Shown: positions 1 to 9,360 of the stretch, piece after piece
Layout of the letters: each line of letters opens with the position of its first letter
How positions within the stretch are numbered: the first letter of the stretch is position 1
Origin: Alphaproteobacteria bacterium
GTDB lineage: Bacteria; Pseudomonadota; Alphaproteobacteria; Micavibrionales; Micavibrionaceae
Length of the DNA: 64,000 nucleotides
Assembly: GCA_030424975.1 (NCBI GenBank)
Contig: JAUHVY010000002.1
Span: 310,001 to 374,000 of the forward strand
Direction of reading: 5' to 3'
The notes under the pieces: model-generated
The model's input: only the letters and a program-made list of their open reading frames with translations
Databases searched by the model: none
What the model was told of the DNA's origin: nothing
Position numbers and translations under genes: made by a program

Positions 1-1632
1 CGCCATCACGAATGTAATCATAAACGGGAATATATTCATCATATCACGTTGAATTTTATCCTGCGGCGGCGGGTTTAGCTTCTTTTGCACCAACATCACT
101 AACAACATCATACACGGCCAAGCACCGATATGCATAAAGTCAGGCGTCTGAAAGTCAAAAACACCAAATAAATTAAATACATTTGTCGGATCACGTGCAG
201 ATAAGTCATCAATCCAGCCATAAAACGGAGCATGACGAATTTCAATCGTCGTCAGCAAAATCTTATAAAACGCAAAAAAGATCGGTATCTGAATCAGGAT
301 CGGCAGACAGCCCGACATCGGGTTCACGCCTTCTTTTTGATACAGTTTCACGATTTCCGCCTGAAGCTTTTCTTTATCGTCATTGTGCTTATCACGCAGC
401 TCCTTAACCATCGGTGTTACGATTTTCATTTTTGCAAAGGAACGATATGACGTACGGGTCAACGGATATACCGCACTACGGATCAAAATCGTCAGCATAA
501 TAATGGCTATACCAATATTCCCTACTGTCAAAGATAAGTAATGTAACGCCAAGAAGAACGGATAAGTAAAGAACCAGAACCACCCGAAATCAACAGCTAA
601 ATCAAAATTAGGGATATTCAGATCCGCTTGGTATTGTTCAAGTGTTAATACACGTTTTGCACCGGCATAAAGGTGATAATTATGCTCAGCGGTTTCACCG
701 GCAGCAATCGTGTACGGCGCACCGACAAAATCCGTCTGATAAACATCACGGTCTTTACTCACAACATCTTTTTGATATTGGAAACTATATGTCGCATTAC
801 GCTCTTGCGTAGGAATTAACGCCGTTAACCAATATTTATCAGATATACCGATCCAGCCTGTCTCTGCCTCAAGCTTTTTACGTGGCTCCTTGACCATCGT
901 TGCGTAATTCATTTGCTCCAGACCGTCACCGATAAAGCCCATGGGCCCTTCATAGGCGATCCATCGCCCTGTATAATCCTCGGGGATCCCCTTTTGCGCG
1001 ACAGATGCATACGGTTTGATAACGACGTCTTTACCTGTCGTATTGGTAACGCGTTGTACAATATTGAACATATAATGCTCATCTAGTGAAAGAACGCGTT
1101 CAAACATCAAGCCTTGTCCGTTATTCCACTGCAACGTAACAGGCGTTTCATGCGTCAGTTTTTGATTTCCGACAACCTGCCATTGCGTTGTATCATCAGG
1201 AACATTGATAGCCTCTAACTTATTATTAGCCATCCAGCCGAAGCGCATAATACGGGCATTTTCGCTTTGATATGGTGAAAACAAAACAACGTTTTCTTTT
1301 TTATCAAGCGTCTTGAAGTATTCCTTTAACGCCAAATCATCAATCGTCACACCACGCGTGGGGATACTACCCTTCACATTGTCATTTTCGAATGTAATAC
1401 GCGGCACATTTTTCAGTGCGACATCACGCGGCACATCTTTGACGGGTTTCAACAATTCCGGATTTTTTTCAACCAATTCCGCATGTGCTTTTTTTGCCTC
1501 ATTCAAAGCTTGTTTCTGGGGCGTTAAAATATAGGTTTCATACAAAAACCATATCGCCAGCGCGGAGATACAAAAGATTATGAAGTTACGAAAATCTTCA
1601 GGATGCATTTGATCCTTTTGGTTATTCATCAT
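1..1632 (-). CDS. yidC: Membrane protein insertase YidC (C-terminus cut by window edge)
   Basis: YidC/Oxa1-family insertase of the inner membrane, which inserts and folds membrane proteins with or without SecYEG. The frame is open from the ATG at 1632 (a second ATG follows at 1629) to base 1, giving 544 residues; about 40-60 C-terminal residues lie outside. The N-terminus has the usual short cytoplasmic stretch and first membrane helix (FIIFCISALAIWFLYETYI), followed by the large periplasmic domain. The last visible codons read MMNIFPFMITFVMA, the conserved segment before the final helix. The start overlaps the end of yidD by 11 bp, as in the common rpmH-rnpA-yidD-yidC operon. The annotation is safe; only the exact start (1632 or 1629) is open. 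Confidence 0.95.
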   Translation of the reverse strand, partial: MMNNQKDQMHPEDFRNFIIFCISALAIWFLYETYILTPQKQALNEAKKAHAELVEKNPELLKPVKDVPRDVALKNVPRITFENDNVKGSIPTRGVTIDDLALKEYFKTLDKKENVVLFSPYQSENARIMRFGWMANNKLEAINVPDDTTQWQVVGNQKLTHETPVTLQWNNGQGLMFERVLSLDEHYMFNIVQRVTNTTGKDVVIKPYASVAQKGIPEDYTGRWIAYEGPMGFIGDGLEQMNYATMVKEPRKKLEAETGWIGISDKYWLTALIPTQERNATYSFQYQKDVVSKDRDVYQTDFVGAPYTIAAGETAEHNYHLYAGAKRVLTLEQYQADLNIPNFDLAVDFGWFWFFTYPFFLALHYLSLTVGNIGIAIIMLTILIRSAVYPLTRTSYRSFAKMKIVTPMVKELRDKHNDDKEKLQAEIVKLYQKEGVNPMSGCLPILIQIPIFFAFYKILLTTIEIRHAPFYGWIDDLSARDPTNVFNLFGVFDFQTPDFMHIGAWPCMMLLVMLVQKKLNPPPQDKIQRDMMNIFPFMITFVMA

Positions 1633-1945
1633 GCGTTACAGCCCCTTGATGTTCAGGTTCCGAGTTATTGTTTTCAATATTTTCTTTTAAACTGCAGCGT
1701 TTATACCCCAAGATGTCGCGCCACGCAAACCGCTTTGGCACAGGATCGATGTAATTTTTTCGACTCCACGGATGACAGCTCAAAATTCTGCAAAATGTTA
1801 AATATAATCCCTTCATGATCCCATGCTGCTCTAACGCTTGGTGAGCATAGCATGAGCATGTAGGATGAAAGCGGCAATTCCGCCCTATAAGTGGTGATAT
1901 GGCGTAGCTGTAACATTTAATCAAAAATTGAAAAAACCTAACCAT
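1622..1945 (-). CDS. yidD: Membrane protein insertion efficiency factor YidD
   Basis: Small membrane-associated protein (YidD/DUF37) that assists YidC-dependent insertion. Diagnostic residues are visible: YSYAISPLIGRNCRFHPTCS and the later SCHPWS motif, with the cysteine pattern of the family. An upstream ATG at 1972 would add nine residues (MIGSRQKAI) and a 35-bp overlap with rnpA. I prefer the ATG at 1945, which overlaps rnpA by 8 bp and gives 107 residues, closer to the usual length. It lies between rnpA and yidC and is translationally coupled to both. Confidence 0.92.
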   Translation of the reverse strand: MVRFFQFLIKCYSYAISPLIGRNCRFHPTCSCYAHQALEQHGIMKGLYLTFCRILSCHPWSRKNYIDPVPKRFAWRDILGYKRCSLKENIENNNSEPEHQGAVTHDE

Positions 1946-2327
1946 TATCGCCTTCTGCCGGCTCCCGATCACGCAAGTGACCGGTGCGTTTTAAACACCA
2001 CTTCAAATCCTTACATAAATCCGCATAGGGGCGGTCAATTGTATCTTTGCGCCCGATCAAAACATAATCACGACCGATTTTTGCATGACCTGATAAAATA
2101 TCAGCCGCAACCGCGCGCAAACGACGCTTAACACGATTTCTTTTCACTGCAGATTTGTTGACTTTTTTACTCACCGTATAGCCGATACGGTTATAGGGGA
2201 GGTTATTTTCCCTGATCTGCAAGATCATTCCGTTGGAAAACCATTTATCGCCGTTTTGCATAGCGATAAAATCAGAACGAGCCGTCAGCATCTTCAGTGC
2301 GGACAGCTCATTTTTATTCGTATGCAT
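1938..2327 (-). CDS. rnpA: Ribonuclease P protein component
   Basis: Protein subunit of RNase P, which with the M1 RNA removes 5' leaders from pre-tRNAs. The 129-residue product carries the RNR hallmark: KKVNKSAVKRNRVKRRLR at about residues 54-71, the basic helix that contacts RNA. It is preceded by a typical central-cleft segment (RIGYTVSKK). Length and position, 44 bp downstream of rpmH and overlapping yidD, match the standard operon. The ATG at 2327 fits; the next Met is at residue 13. The last 15 or so residues (RDREPAEGDNG) are a non-conserved acidic tail. Confidence 0.95.
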   Translation of the reverse strand: MHTNKNELSALKMLTARSDFIAMQNGDKWFSNGMILQIRENNLPYNRIGYTVSKKVNKSAVKRNRVKRRLRAVAADILSGHAKIGRDYVLIGRKDTIDRPYADLCKDLKWCLKRTGHLRDREPAEGDNG

Positions 2328-2371
2328 TAGATCTTAAAGCGTAGCGTCCCTCAAAGAGAGGACAGCGCAAA

Positions 2372-2506
2372 TTATGCGCTCAAACGCTTACGTCCTTTTG
2401 CGCGACGACGTGCCAAAATCGCACGGCCGTTTTTGTCTGCCATACGTGCACGGAAACCGTGACGACGGGCGCGAACTAGACGACTTGGTTGAAATGTACG
2501 TTTCAT
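2372..2506 (-). CDS. rpmH: 50S ribosomal protein L34
   Basis: The 44-residue ribosomal protein L34 begins [20 protein letters not shown] and ends GRKRLSA, the near-invariant basic sequence of the family. It is the first gene of the rpmH-rnpA-yidD-yidC operon. The leader between the promoter at 2584-2612 and the ATG is about 70 nt. Confidence 0.97.
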   Translation of the reverse strand: MKRTFQPSRLVRARRHGFRARMADKNGRAILARRRAKGRKRLSA

Positions 2507-2583
2507 TGTTTTCTACCTTTTTCAATCCGTTGAACCGCCAATGCGGTAAAACCATAATTCTTTTCTTCCCTTGAAGATGGAGG

Positions 2584-2612
2584 TTTATAACCGCTAAACT
2601 TTAATCTGTCAA
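2584..2612 (-). promoter_or_regulatory. Sigma70-type promoter of the rpmH operon
   Basis: On the minus strand a perfect -35 hexamer TTGACA (2607-2612) is followed after exactly 17 bp by a -10 hexamer TATAAA (2584-2589). It lies upstream of rpmH and downstream of nothing else on that strand except the end of the UbiH-like gene, so it most likely drives rpmH-rnpA-yidD-yidC. It is the best consensus promoter seen by eye in the window. Confidence 0.75.
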
Positions 2613-2648
2613 ATGTTTCACAGTAAAAAACAGCGAAAAAAGTTTCGA

Positions 2649-3863
2649 TTACTCGCCCATTGCACGCTTCATAAAGAATTGCTTGGCCATCGGCAGCTTC
2701 GCCACAGCCTTTAAACCGACACGGCGCAGTAATTTTACAGGCGGCAAGTCATTCGAAAACAAACGTACCAATGCATCGGTCGCTGCAATCATCGCCATAT
2801 TATCCGGGCGGCGTTTACGCTGGTAACTGAGTAATAATTCCGGCGCACCGATATCGCCGCCACGCAAAACAGCATCTTCGATCAAATAATGCAATACACC
2901 AAGATCACGAAAACCGAGATTAAGCCCCTGCCCCGCAATAGGGTGGATACCATGTGCGGCATCAGCAACCAAAACCATACGTGGTGCGATATATTCCGCC
3001 GCGTGAACAAGACTAAGGGGGAAAGCCATACGCTTGTTATCAATAATTTCAATAGCGCCGTAAGATTTCGGAAAACGTTTTGTCACCTCGTCCAAAAACA
3101 TATCATCACTCAAGCTCATCAATCCGTCACGCTTATTACCATGCTCGGTGAACACAAGAGAGGAGCAACACCCCCCACCCTTATGATCCGGCATCGGCAA
3201 TATTGCAAACGGCCCCTCAGGCCAGAAATGTTCAACAGCGCGGTTTCGATGTGCATGCTCATGCGATACAAAACACACTACCGCCTGCTGCTGATAGCTC
3301 CATGATCTGATATCAACATCCATAAACTCACGCACAGATGATTGACGCCCATCGGCACCAACGATTAATTTCGCAGATAACACTTTGCCATCATCTAAAA
3401 TCACTTTGGCACAATGCTCATCAACCGTGAAATCCTTTACAGTCGTCGGCGCGATATGATCAACATGCGGAAGCTCCGCCATGCGCGCCATCAAAACTTC
3501 GCGAATATAGCGATTGGATACAATCCACCCAAAAGCCTTACCGTCGACTTCTCCACTCAGAAATTGAAGCAATACGGGGCTGTTACCATCAAGAATTTCA
3601 ATATCCTCGATCGGGCATCCTTGCGCCGCAATCGCATCCCACACACCGGCACGGGCCAAAATTTTCGATGACCCGTATGAAATTGCCGTCGTGCGCTCAT
3701 CCGATTTCAACTGCGCTTCGGGAGCGTCGCGATCAATACACGCAACACGTAATCCGTCAATGCCGCCAAGCAAACACGACAACGACAGGCCTGATAAACC
3801 GCCCCCCACAATAATAACATCATATTCGTTGGCGTTTTTCTGCAATTGATCGTCGTTTTTCAT
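2649..3863 (-). CDS. UbiH/COQ6-family FAD-dependent ubiquinone hydroxylase
   Basis: Flavoprotein monooxygenase of the UbiH/UbiF/VisC/COQ6 family, predicted to hydroxylate the aromatic ring during ubiquinone synthesis. Seen in the 404 residues: an N-terminal Rossmann dinucleotide motif (VIIVGGGLSGLSLS, about residues 15-28), the central GADGRQSSVRE motif (DG fingerprint, about 170-180) and the C-terminal FAD ribityl motif VADAAHGIHPIAGQGLNLG (about 298-317). Family members differ in which ring position they modify, and alphaproteobacteria often use a multi-position enzyme (UbiL or UbiM), so I give no symbol. It is divergent from the PII gene across about 120 bp. Confidence 0.85.
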   Translation of the reverse strand: MKNDDQLQKNANEYDVIIVGGGLSGLSLSCLLGGIDGLRVACIDRDAPEAQLKSDERTTAISYGSSKILARAGVWDAIAAQGCPIEDIEILDGNSPVLLQFLSGEVDGKAFGWIVSNRYIREVLMARMAELPHVDHIAPTTVKDFTVDEHCAKVILDDGKVLSAKLIVGADGRQSSVREFMDVDIRSWSYQQQAVVCFVSHEHAHRNRAVEHFWPEGPFAILPMPDHKGGGCCSSLVFTEHGNKRDGLMSLSDDMFLDEVTKRFPKSYGAIEIIDNKRMAFPLSLVHAAEYIAPRMVLVADAAHGIHPIAGQGLNLGFRDLGVLHYLIEDAVLRGGDIGAPELLLSYQRKRRPDNMAMIAATDALVRLFSNDLPPVKLLRRVGLKAVAKLPMAKQFFMKRAMGE

Positions 3864-3983
3864 AGCCGGGGACTTCCTACTTGAAATTTTACAGAAATGA
3901 TATAGCTTAATTCTCCGCTTTTCTCAAAGATAAAGACTCTTTTTTGTAAAGTGGAACGAAGAAAACAAGCGAAAGACAAACCA

Positions 3984-4322
3984 ATGAAAATGATTATGGC
4001 CGTTATCAAGCCTTTCAAACTGGACGATGTGCGTAACGCATTAACCGATTTGGGCATTGAGGGATTAACGGCGACAGAAGTAAAAGGCTTTGGGCGTCAA
4101 CTTGGTAAAACTGAAAACTATCAAAGCGCCGATTACTCCGTAAGCTTTCTGCCAAAAGTAAAAATCGAGATTGCCGTATCGGATGATCAAGCAGACAAGG
4201 TTGTATCCGTCATCCAGAACTCCGCAGAGACAGGCCGCATAGGTGACGGCAAAATTTTCGTGTATGACCTGACGCGTGCAGTGCGCATCCGCACAGGTGA
4301 AGAAGGCGACGACGCCCTATAA
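3984..4322 (+). CDS. Nitrogen regulatory protein P-II (GlnB/GlnK)
   Basis: Signal protein of 112 residues that senses 2-oxoglutarate and ATP/ADP and controls ammonium transport and glutamine synthesis. The product starts MKMIMAVIKPFKLDDVRNAL; the frame is open 11 codons further upstream, but this ATG gives the exact family start. The T-loop contains the uridylylation tyrosine at residue 51 (SADYSV), and the B-loop is TGRIGDGKIFV. GlnB and GlnK cannot be separated by eye. The likely target AmtB lies 8 kb away at 12190 rather than next door. A terminator follows at 4353. Confidence 0.95.
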   Translation: MKMIMAVIKPFKLDDVRNALTDLGIEGLTATEVKGFGRQLGKTENYQSADYSVSFLPKVKIEIAVSDDQADKVVSVIQNSAETGRIGDGKIFVYDLTRAVRIRTGEEGDDAL

Positions 4323-4352
4323 TCTTCCGAAGATTTTAAACAGAAATAAACA

Positions 4353-4378
4353 AAAGGCCGCTTCATTTTGCGGCCTTT
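4353..4378. terminator. Bidirectional rho-independent terminator
   Basis: A 9-bp perfect stem (4353-4361 with 4370-4378, core AAGGCCGC/GCGGCCTT) closes an 8-nt loop. T/A-rich flanks on both sides let it work for the PII gene on the plus strand and for the convergent orphan gene on the minus strand. Confidence 0.8.
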
Positions 4379-4407
4379 AAAATTCTAATCTTATACTTAT
4401 ATATATG

Positions 4408-5028
4408 TTACGCGATGGGCTGATCGACCTTCGATGTCAAATCACCCGCGATCGGCTCATCATTTAGCATTTCAATCATACCGCTTTGCTGTACAGCGAA
4501 GTTAGCGATAAACAATGCGTTTGAATAAAACACAACAGCGTCACACAAGAAGTGCCCACGCTCATTAATACCTTCATAGCTTGACGGTCTGATTGTTCCC
4601 TCAACAACAGAGCGTGTTGTTGCATCCATATCTTCCGGTAAATTCGGATCTTCGATATCTTCAGAAACGTAGAAAGGACCCTGATCGCCGCGCACAAAGA
4701 AACAGAAGAATTTTAGATATTCCAAAACATTCTCTTCATTAAGTTTAATCGGCGCCTTGCTGTTTACTTCATGAATTGGCGGAGATGTACCGTTCAAACG
4801 GAACAAGTTACCCTGATCAGTCAGGTAGTAAATTGTCATCTTTTTATTAACCCAATTCGGATCACGAACACGAATCAGTGCTACACTTTCATAAAACGGT
4901 AATGTTCTCCATGCGACCTGTGTACTGGTCGGCGATGTACGATACTTCCCGTCGATAGGGTTAATTTGGTCCAAAAACCCCGCTAGCTCGTCACCTTCTA
5001 CTTCGTTCCAATTATCATCGTGATACAT
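4408..5028 (-). CDS. Hypothetical protein, 206 residues, orphan
   Basis: I do not recognise this protein. It is acidic and aromatic-rich with no signal peptide, membrane segment or known catalytic motif. A central stretch (MTIYYLTDQGNLFRLNG) and the following FFCFFVRGDQGPFYVSEDIED look like beta-rich core strands, so it is probably a soluble globular protein. The frame opens at a TTG (5058), but the ATG at 5028 has AGG nine bases upstream and is preferred. It stands alone, convergent with the PII gene, with a 440-bp AT-rich region upstream. Confidence 0.6.
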   Translation of the reverse strand: MYHDDNWNEVEGDELAGFLDQINPIDGKYRTSPTSTQVAWRTLPFYESVALIRVRDPNWVNKKMTIYYLTDQGNLFRLNGTSPPIHEVNSKAPIKLNEENVLEYLKFFCFFVRGDQGPFYVSEDIEDPNLPEDMDATTRSVVEGTIRPSSYEGINERGHFLCDAVVFYSNALFIANFAVQQSGMIEMLNDEPIAGDLTSKVDQPIA

Positions 5029-5058
5029 ATTTTTTATACCTAACTTTATTGACTTCAA

Positions 5059-5470
5059 TCAATCTGACTAATATTGACAGAAAATAGCCTGAGCGCAACC
5101 CCCTGTTATACAAAAATTTTCCTATTCTAAGCCCAATTCATCATGGAATTGCAAGCTTTTTTATATCATTGCCACAAAGACTTAGAAAGAAAAGTTATGA
5201 TTATACAGAGGAAACCCCCAAGAATTCTGCCACCCTTATTCATAATCCAAAGTTCTTAAAGAAGGTTTAAAAAAACGGCTACGCGGCGCTAAAAACACGC
5301 TTAGATATTAGAAAAATGCAATAAACATAGACATTTGAGGGAAAATTACGCCTTGAAAAAGATTCAAAAAAATATATGATCTCCCCGAAATAGATGAATT
5401 AAGGAAATTACCCCTTTATTGCTCATTTAAAGAAGTATTTTGTCCAATTTATAATGATTAAGATATATCG
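5059..5470. other. AT-rich intergenic region
   Basis: About 410 bp without a convincing ORF, separating two divergently transcribed genes. A TATAAT hexamer at 5450-5455 lies only 16 bp before the tpsB ATG and has no good -35 partner, so I do not call it a promoter. No tRNA, strong hairpin or repeat was seen; the region probably holds the promoters of both flanking genes. Confidence 0.4.
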
Positions 5471-7177
5471 ATGCTAAAAATTAATAAAACGCTTGCGATT
5501 GCAACAACCTTTCTCTTGATGAATTCCACAGCAATGGCACAAGTCGAAGATGCAACGCGCTCTGCCGATCCATCCCGTATTTCTGAAGAATTAATGGACT
5601 TCAACACCCTTCCGACGCTTGAACAAAAAGTTGACGTTAAAGGTGTTCCGACTACACAAGCCCCCCAAGGCGCAGAAAATATTCGCTTCGTTTTAAACAC
5701 CCTTGAGATTCAGGGCGTCGGCGCATATGCCCCCGAAGAAATCGCACCATATTATAATGAAAAGCTTGGAACAAACGTTTCGCTTGCCGAAATTTATGGC
5801 ATCGCAAATGACCTTACCGTTAAATATCGTAATGACGGCTATATCCTGACGCAGGTTGTCGTCCCGCCGCAAACAATCGATGGCGGTAAAGTTGAGCTTC
5901 GTGTTGTGGAAGGTTTTGTTGACCAAATCATTATCCAAGGCGCGAGCGAAAAAGACCAAAAACAAATTCAAAAATATGCCGAAAACCTTCGTGAAAACGG
6001 CATTCTTGATGCCAAACAGCTAGAGCGCTACCTCCTTTTGATTAATGACCTACCGGGTGTTGATGCACGTAGCGTGCTCAGCCCGTCAAAAAGTAAGACA
6101 GGCGGATCAGACCTCACTATTATTGTTGAACGTGACCGTTACGATGCGGAAGTTTCTATAGATAACCACGGCACACGCTATCTTGGGCCATATCGCGCAT
6201 CCTATACCGGCTCTATGAACTCTATCCTTGGCTACAATGAACGTATTACAACACGCTTTGTTATGGCCGGCGATAAAGACCGTGCCGATGAAATGTTGTT
6301 CGGCGCCGTTTCCTATGACCAGCCCATATCACGTTTCGGCAGCATGCTTCATGTATCTGCCGGTATCACAGATACTGAACCCGGCGATTCATTAGATGAA
6401 TTCGATGTAGAAGGTAAATCCAAAACTTTGCGCATCGGCGTTTCACACCCGTTCATTCGCTCACGTACAGTCAACTTCACAGGACGTGCAAATTTTGACA
6501 TCCGCAACACACAAAGTGAAAACAACCTGGAACCGGATGACCGCAAGGATAAGCTTCGCAGTGTGCGCGTTGGTGCAACATATCAATTCATGGATACGAT
6601 GCTTGGGGTTGGCGTGAATGCCATCGACTTCGAACTTTCAAAAGGTACCGGTCTGTTCGGCGCGAGCCAAAAAGGCGATGCGAACCTGACGCGCGCACGC
6701 GGCGTAGCGCAGTATTTCAAAGGAAACCTTCAGGTGGAGCGCCTACAACGCGTAAACACCAAGGTAAACCTGTTACTCACTGCGCGTGGCCAGCTATCGG
6801 CGCATAACCTTCTAAGTGCGGAAGAATTTGGTGTTGGCGGTATCTCACTTGGTCGCGGTTACGATTCATCAGAGATCGTCGGTGAAAACGGTATCGCAGG
6901 TAAAGTTGAGGTACAATGGAATAAGCCAAAGCCTATTCCGTATATCCATGATTACCAACTTTTTGCATTCTTTGATGCAGGACGCGTATGGAACACAGAC
7001 GCCACAACATCTGCAGGTAAACGCGAATCCATCAGCTCAACAGGTTTTGGTTTCCGCGCCGATATCACAGAAGACACAGAAGCAGGGTTTGGCGTCGCAT
7101 TCCCGTTAACACGTAATGTTGATGTAACCGATGATCGTGATCCGCGCTATTATTTCAATGTAACGCACAAGTTCTAA
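5471..7177 (+). CDS. ShlB/FhaC-type TpsB outer-membrane transporter
   Basis: Two-partner-secretion porin that recognises and exports a TpsA exoprotein across the outer membrane. The 568 residues show a signal peptide (cleavage after about AMAQ, residue 24), a linker, one clear POTRA domain (about residues 72-160, ending LRVVEGFVDQIIIQG), then a long beta-barrel. The conserved L6-loop RGY motif is present (ISLGRGYDSSEIVG, about residues 457-470). The protein ends in an aromatic residue (YFNVTHKF), the usual outer-membrane insertion signal. No TpsA-like gene lies in the window, so the partner is unknown. A hairpin terminator follows at 7203. Confidence 0.9.
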   Translation: MLKINKTLAIATTFLLMNSTAMAQVEDATRSADPSRISEELMDFNTLPTLEQKVDVKGVPTTQAPQGAENIRFVLNTLEIQGVGAYAPEEIAPYYNEKLGTNVSLAEIYGIANDLTVKYRNDGYILTQVVVPPQTIDGGKVELRVVEGFVDQIIIQGASEKDQKQIQKYAENLRENGILDAKQLERYLLLINDLPGVDARSVLSPSKSKTGGSDLTIIVERDRYDAEVSIDNHGTRYLGPYRASYTGSMNSILGYNERITTRFVMAGDKDRADEMLFGAVSYDQPISRFGSMLHVSAGITDTEPGDSLDEFDVEGKSKTLRIGVSHPFIRSRTVNFTGRANFDIRNTQSENNLEPDDRKDKLRSVRVGATYQFMDTMLGVGVNAIDFELSKGTGLFGASQKGDANLTRARGVAQYFKGNLQVERLQRVNTKVNLLLTARGQLSAHNLLSAEEFGVGGISLGRGYDSSEIVGENGIAGKVEVQWNKPKPIPYIHDYQLFAFFDAGRVWNTDATTSAGKRESISSTGFGFRADITEDTEAGFGVAFPLTRNVDVTDDRDPRYYFNVTHKF

Positions 7178-7202
7178 ACGATCGTTTTTGTCACAGAATT
7201 TT

Positions 7203-7228
7203 AAGGCGGGCTTCAAGCTCGCCTTTTT
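7203..7228 (+). terminator. Rho-independent terminator after tpsB
   Basis: A 9-bp stem (7203-7211 with 7217-7225, one G-U pair) with loop TTCAA is followed by a T run. It lies 25 bp after the tpsB stop codon. Confidence 0.85.
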
Positions 7229-7350
7229 ATTTCGCCTAAGCCATTCATTTTAAAATTTAATTTACTTGCAGGATTGCAAATAATTTTGTTTATTTCCCAA
7301 TGGAGAGAATTACATATTACTTTTTTTAATTTGAGTGGAGTAACTAGCAG

Positions 7351-8115
7351 TTGAGAAGACCGGATTTCATATTTGGAGGAGCGACGCGAAGCGGCCTTTC
7401 GGCGCTTATGCAAATCCTGGATGAACATCCGCAAATATTCATCCCAAGCCGAAAAGAAAACCAATTTTTCAGGCAGTCACAAATAACGGATACCACTCCC
7501 GAAAGTTTCCGCATAGATTTCGAAGATGCCGTGCATACCGAATATAAAATCAGGATCCCAGAAGATCGTATTCTGCACGGTGAGCCTGAATATGACCCTG
7601 TGCGCGCACATGCAGGATGCCCGCACGCAAAAGTTATCTTTACGCTGCGCGATCCGACCAAACGCGCATACATCCAATTTCAACACGCGTTGCAGGAAAA
7701 GAAAGAAACCGTAAAAAACTTTGAACATGCCGTAGAGGCCGAGCTTGCGGGTTTACGCACACCCGAAACAACTGGGCGTTGCTGGATATACAAAAACCAA
7801 TATCAAACACATATTGAACATTGGCTATCCTTCTATCCGCGAGAAAAAGTTTTCATTATGATTTACGAGGAATGGACAGATCCTAATTTTAACGGTTTTA
7901 AAGGACTGGAAGATTTTCTGGGCCTACGAGCCGGATCAATATTGGAAGGACATGATAAGGCTGCGTTTCTTCACTCTGTCAAAGAAAGTACAAACAAGAA
8001 ATTCCCGCCCCTATCCGAATCTACGCAAGAACAGCTCGAAGATATTCTGGCCGTTGATAAAACCTATATATCCAATCTCTTAGGACGCCAGATAAAGCAT
8101 TGGAATTATATGTAA
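7351..8115 (+). CDS. PAPS-dependent sulfotransferase family protein
   Basis: Predicted to move a sulfuryl group from PAPS to a carbohydrate or similar acceptor. In 254 residues the N-terminal 5'-phosphosulfate-binding loop is visible (FIFGGATRSGLSALMQIL, about residues 6-23), and so is the 3'-phosphate-binding motif LRDPTKRAYIQFQHAL (about 101-116). Both fit the heparan-sulfate/NodH-like branch. The gene starts at TTG, with GGAG about 10 bases upstream; no ATG fits before the first motif. It sits next to two glycosyltransferases, so a surface glycan is the likely acceptor. Confidence 0.82.
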   Translation: MRRPDFIFGGATRSGLSALMQILDEHPQIFIPSRKENQFFRQSQITDTTPESFRIDFEDAVHTEYKIRIPEDRILHGEPEYDPVRAHAGCPHAKVIFTLRDPTKRAYIQFQHALQEKKETVKNFEHAVEAELAGLRTPETTGRCWIYKNQYQTHIEHWLSFYPREKVFIMIYEEWTDPNFNGFKGLEDFLGLRAGSILEGHDKAAFLHSVKESTNKKFPPLSESTQEQLEDILAVDKTYISNLLGRQIKHWNYM

Positions 8116-8191
8116 AACACAAAGTTCTGGCAGTTTTCCCTAAAAATGGCATAATATAGTGTCGTTGCAACCGCATTTAGGCAGATACGCC

Positions 8192-9349
8192 ATGAACATT
8201 TTTTATTTTTCAGGAACAAGGTTACCATCGCAAGATGCACAATCCGTGCATGTAATGAAGATGGCACAAGCCTTTGGTAAGGCCGGTTACAACCTTACAC
8301 TATTTGCACAAAACATGAGCAATGCCGCATCCGAAGAATTATTTGAAATATACGACACAGACCCATGTTTCAGTATATACACATCCGCCTATTGGGGTAT
8401 CCCGTTATTATCGCATGCCACGCAGTATCTTGAATTGAAATCAAAAATTGCCAAACTGGATGCTCCGCAGCTGATATACGGGCATGATGTCATATCACTG
8501 GCTCTGTTTGCGCGCCCGGGTGTTCCAATCATATATGAAGCCAATAATATTTCTCAGAACCCCTCCGAGAACATGGCCATACAGCGCTTATTGAAAAACC
8601 GGGATCTGATCGGGATTGTTACGGTATCAGATGTCTTAAAGCAGGAATTACTTGACCGCTATACCGCCCTGCGCCCCGAAGATATATTCGTCGCCCATGA
8701 CGGTGCGGATCTGATTGATAATATAACAGCCATGAAACGAGACGATATCGTTTTAATGGGGCGCAAAGAAGCCCTGAATGTCGGTTATGCGGGCTCCTTA
8801 AGTCCAGGCAAAGGCTTGGCGTTGATCGCGCGCATTGCAAAACAACGACCGCAATATGATTTCCATATCTTGGGTGGCACAAGTAAACAAGTGCAAAAAC
8901 TGCAAACTGAAAACCACCTTAAAAATTTATATTTTTACGGCCACCGCGATCATGCCGAAGTGCAGTGCTACCTCAAGAAATTTGATGTCTGCATTGCGCC
9001 ATACCAACATCGCGCCCTCATCAAAACCGGGCGCAACACATCACGGTGGATTTCACCGATGAAAATTTTTGAGTATATGGCCGCTGAAAAACCGATCATT
9101 TGTTCAAACCTGCCCGTTATTCACGAAGTGCTGGAGCATGGCAAAAACGCCCTGCTTCTACCTGCATCCGATGAAATAAAATGGGCAATGGCATTGGATG
9201 ATATTCGCAAAAACCCAGAAGGCTGGAAGAAAATGGCGCATAATGCCGTAACCAGTCTTACCGAAAAATACACATGGGATAAACGTGTTCAGGCCATCAT
9301 GTCATTTTGCATGGATGATCAATCACAAATTCGATTTGAAAGCGCATAA
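8192..9349 (+). CDS. Glycosyltransferase family 4-like protein
   Basis: GT-B fold glycosyltransferase of 385 residues. The N-terminal domain opens MNIFYFSGTRLPSQDAQSVH, a donor/acceptor-binding loop often seen in GT4 enzymes. The C-terminal domain carries YAGSLSPGKGL and the nucleotide-sugar-binding region FEYMAAEKPIICSNLPVIHEVL with its EX7E-like acids. The ATG at 8192 has AGGCAG upstream and puts the Rossmann strand at the N-terminus; a GTG at 8159 in the same frame has no ribosome site. It follows the sulfotransferase on the same strand and is convergent with another GT4 gene. The sugar donor is unknown. Confidence 0.88.
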   Translation: MNIFYFSGTRLPSQDAQSVHVMKMAQAFGKAGYNLTLFAQNMSNAASEELFEIYDTDPCFSIYTSAYWGIPLLSHATQYLELKSKIAKLDAPQLIYGHDVISLALFARPGVPIIYEANNISQNPSENMAIQRLLKNRDLIGIVTVSDVLKQELLDRYTALRPEDIFVAHDGADLIDNITAMKRDDIVLMGRKEALNVGYAGSLSPGKGLALIARIAKQRPQYDFHILGGTSKQVQKLQTENHLKNLYFYGHRDHAEVQCYLKKFDVCIAPYQHRALIKTGRNTSRWISPMKIFEYMAAEKPIICSNLPVIHEVLEHGKNALLLPASDEIKWAMALDDIRKNPEGWKKMAHNAVTSLTEKYTWDKRVQAIMSFCMDDQSQIRFESA

Positions 9350-9360
9350 ACAAACTGCAA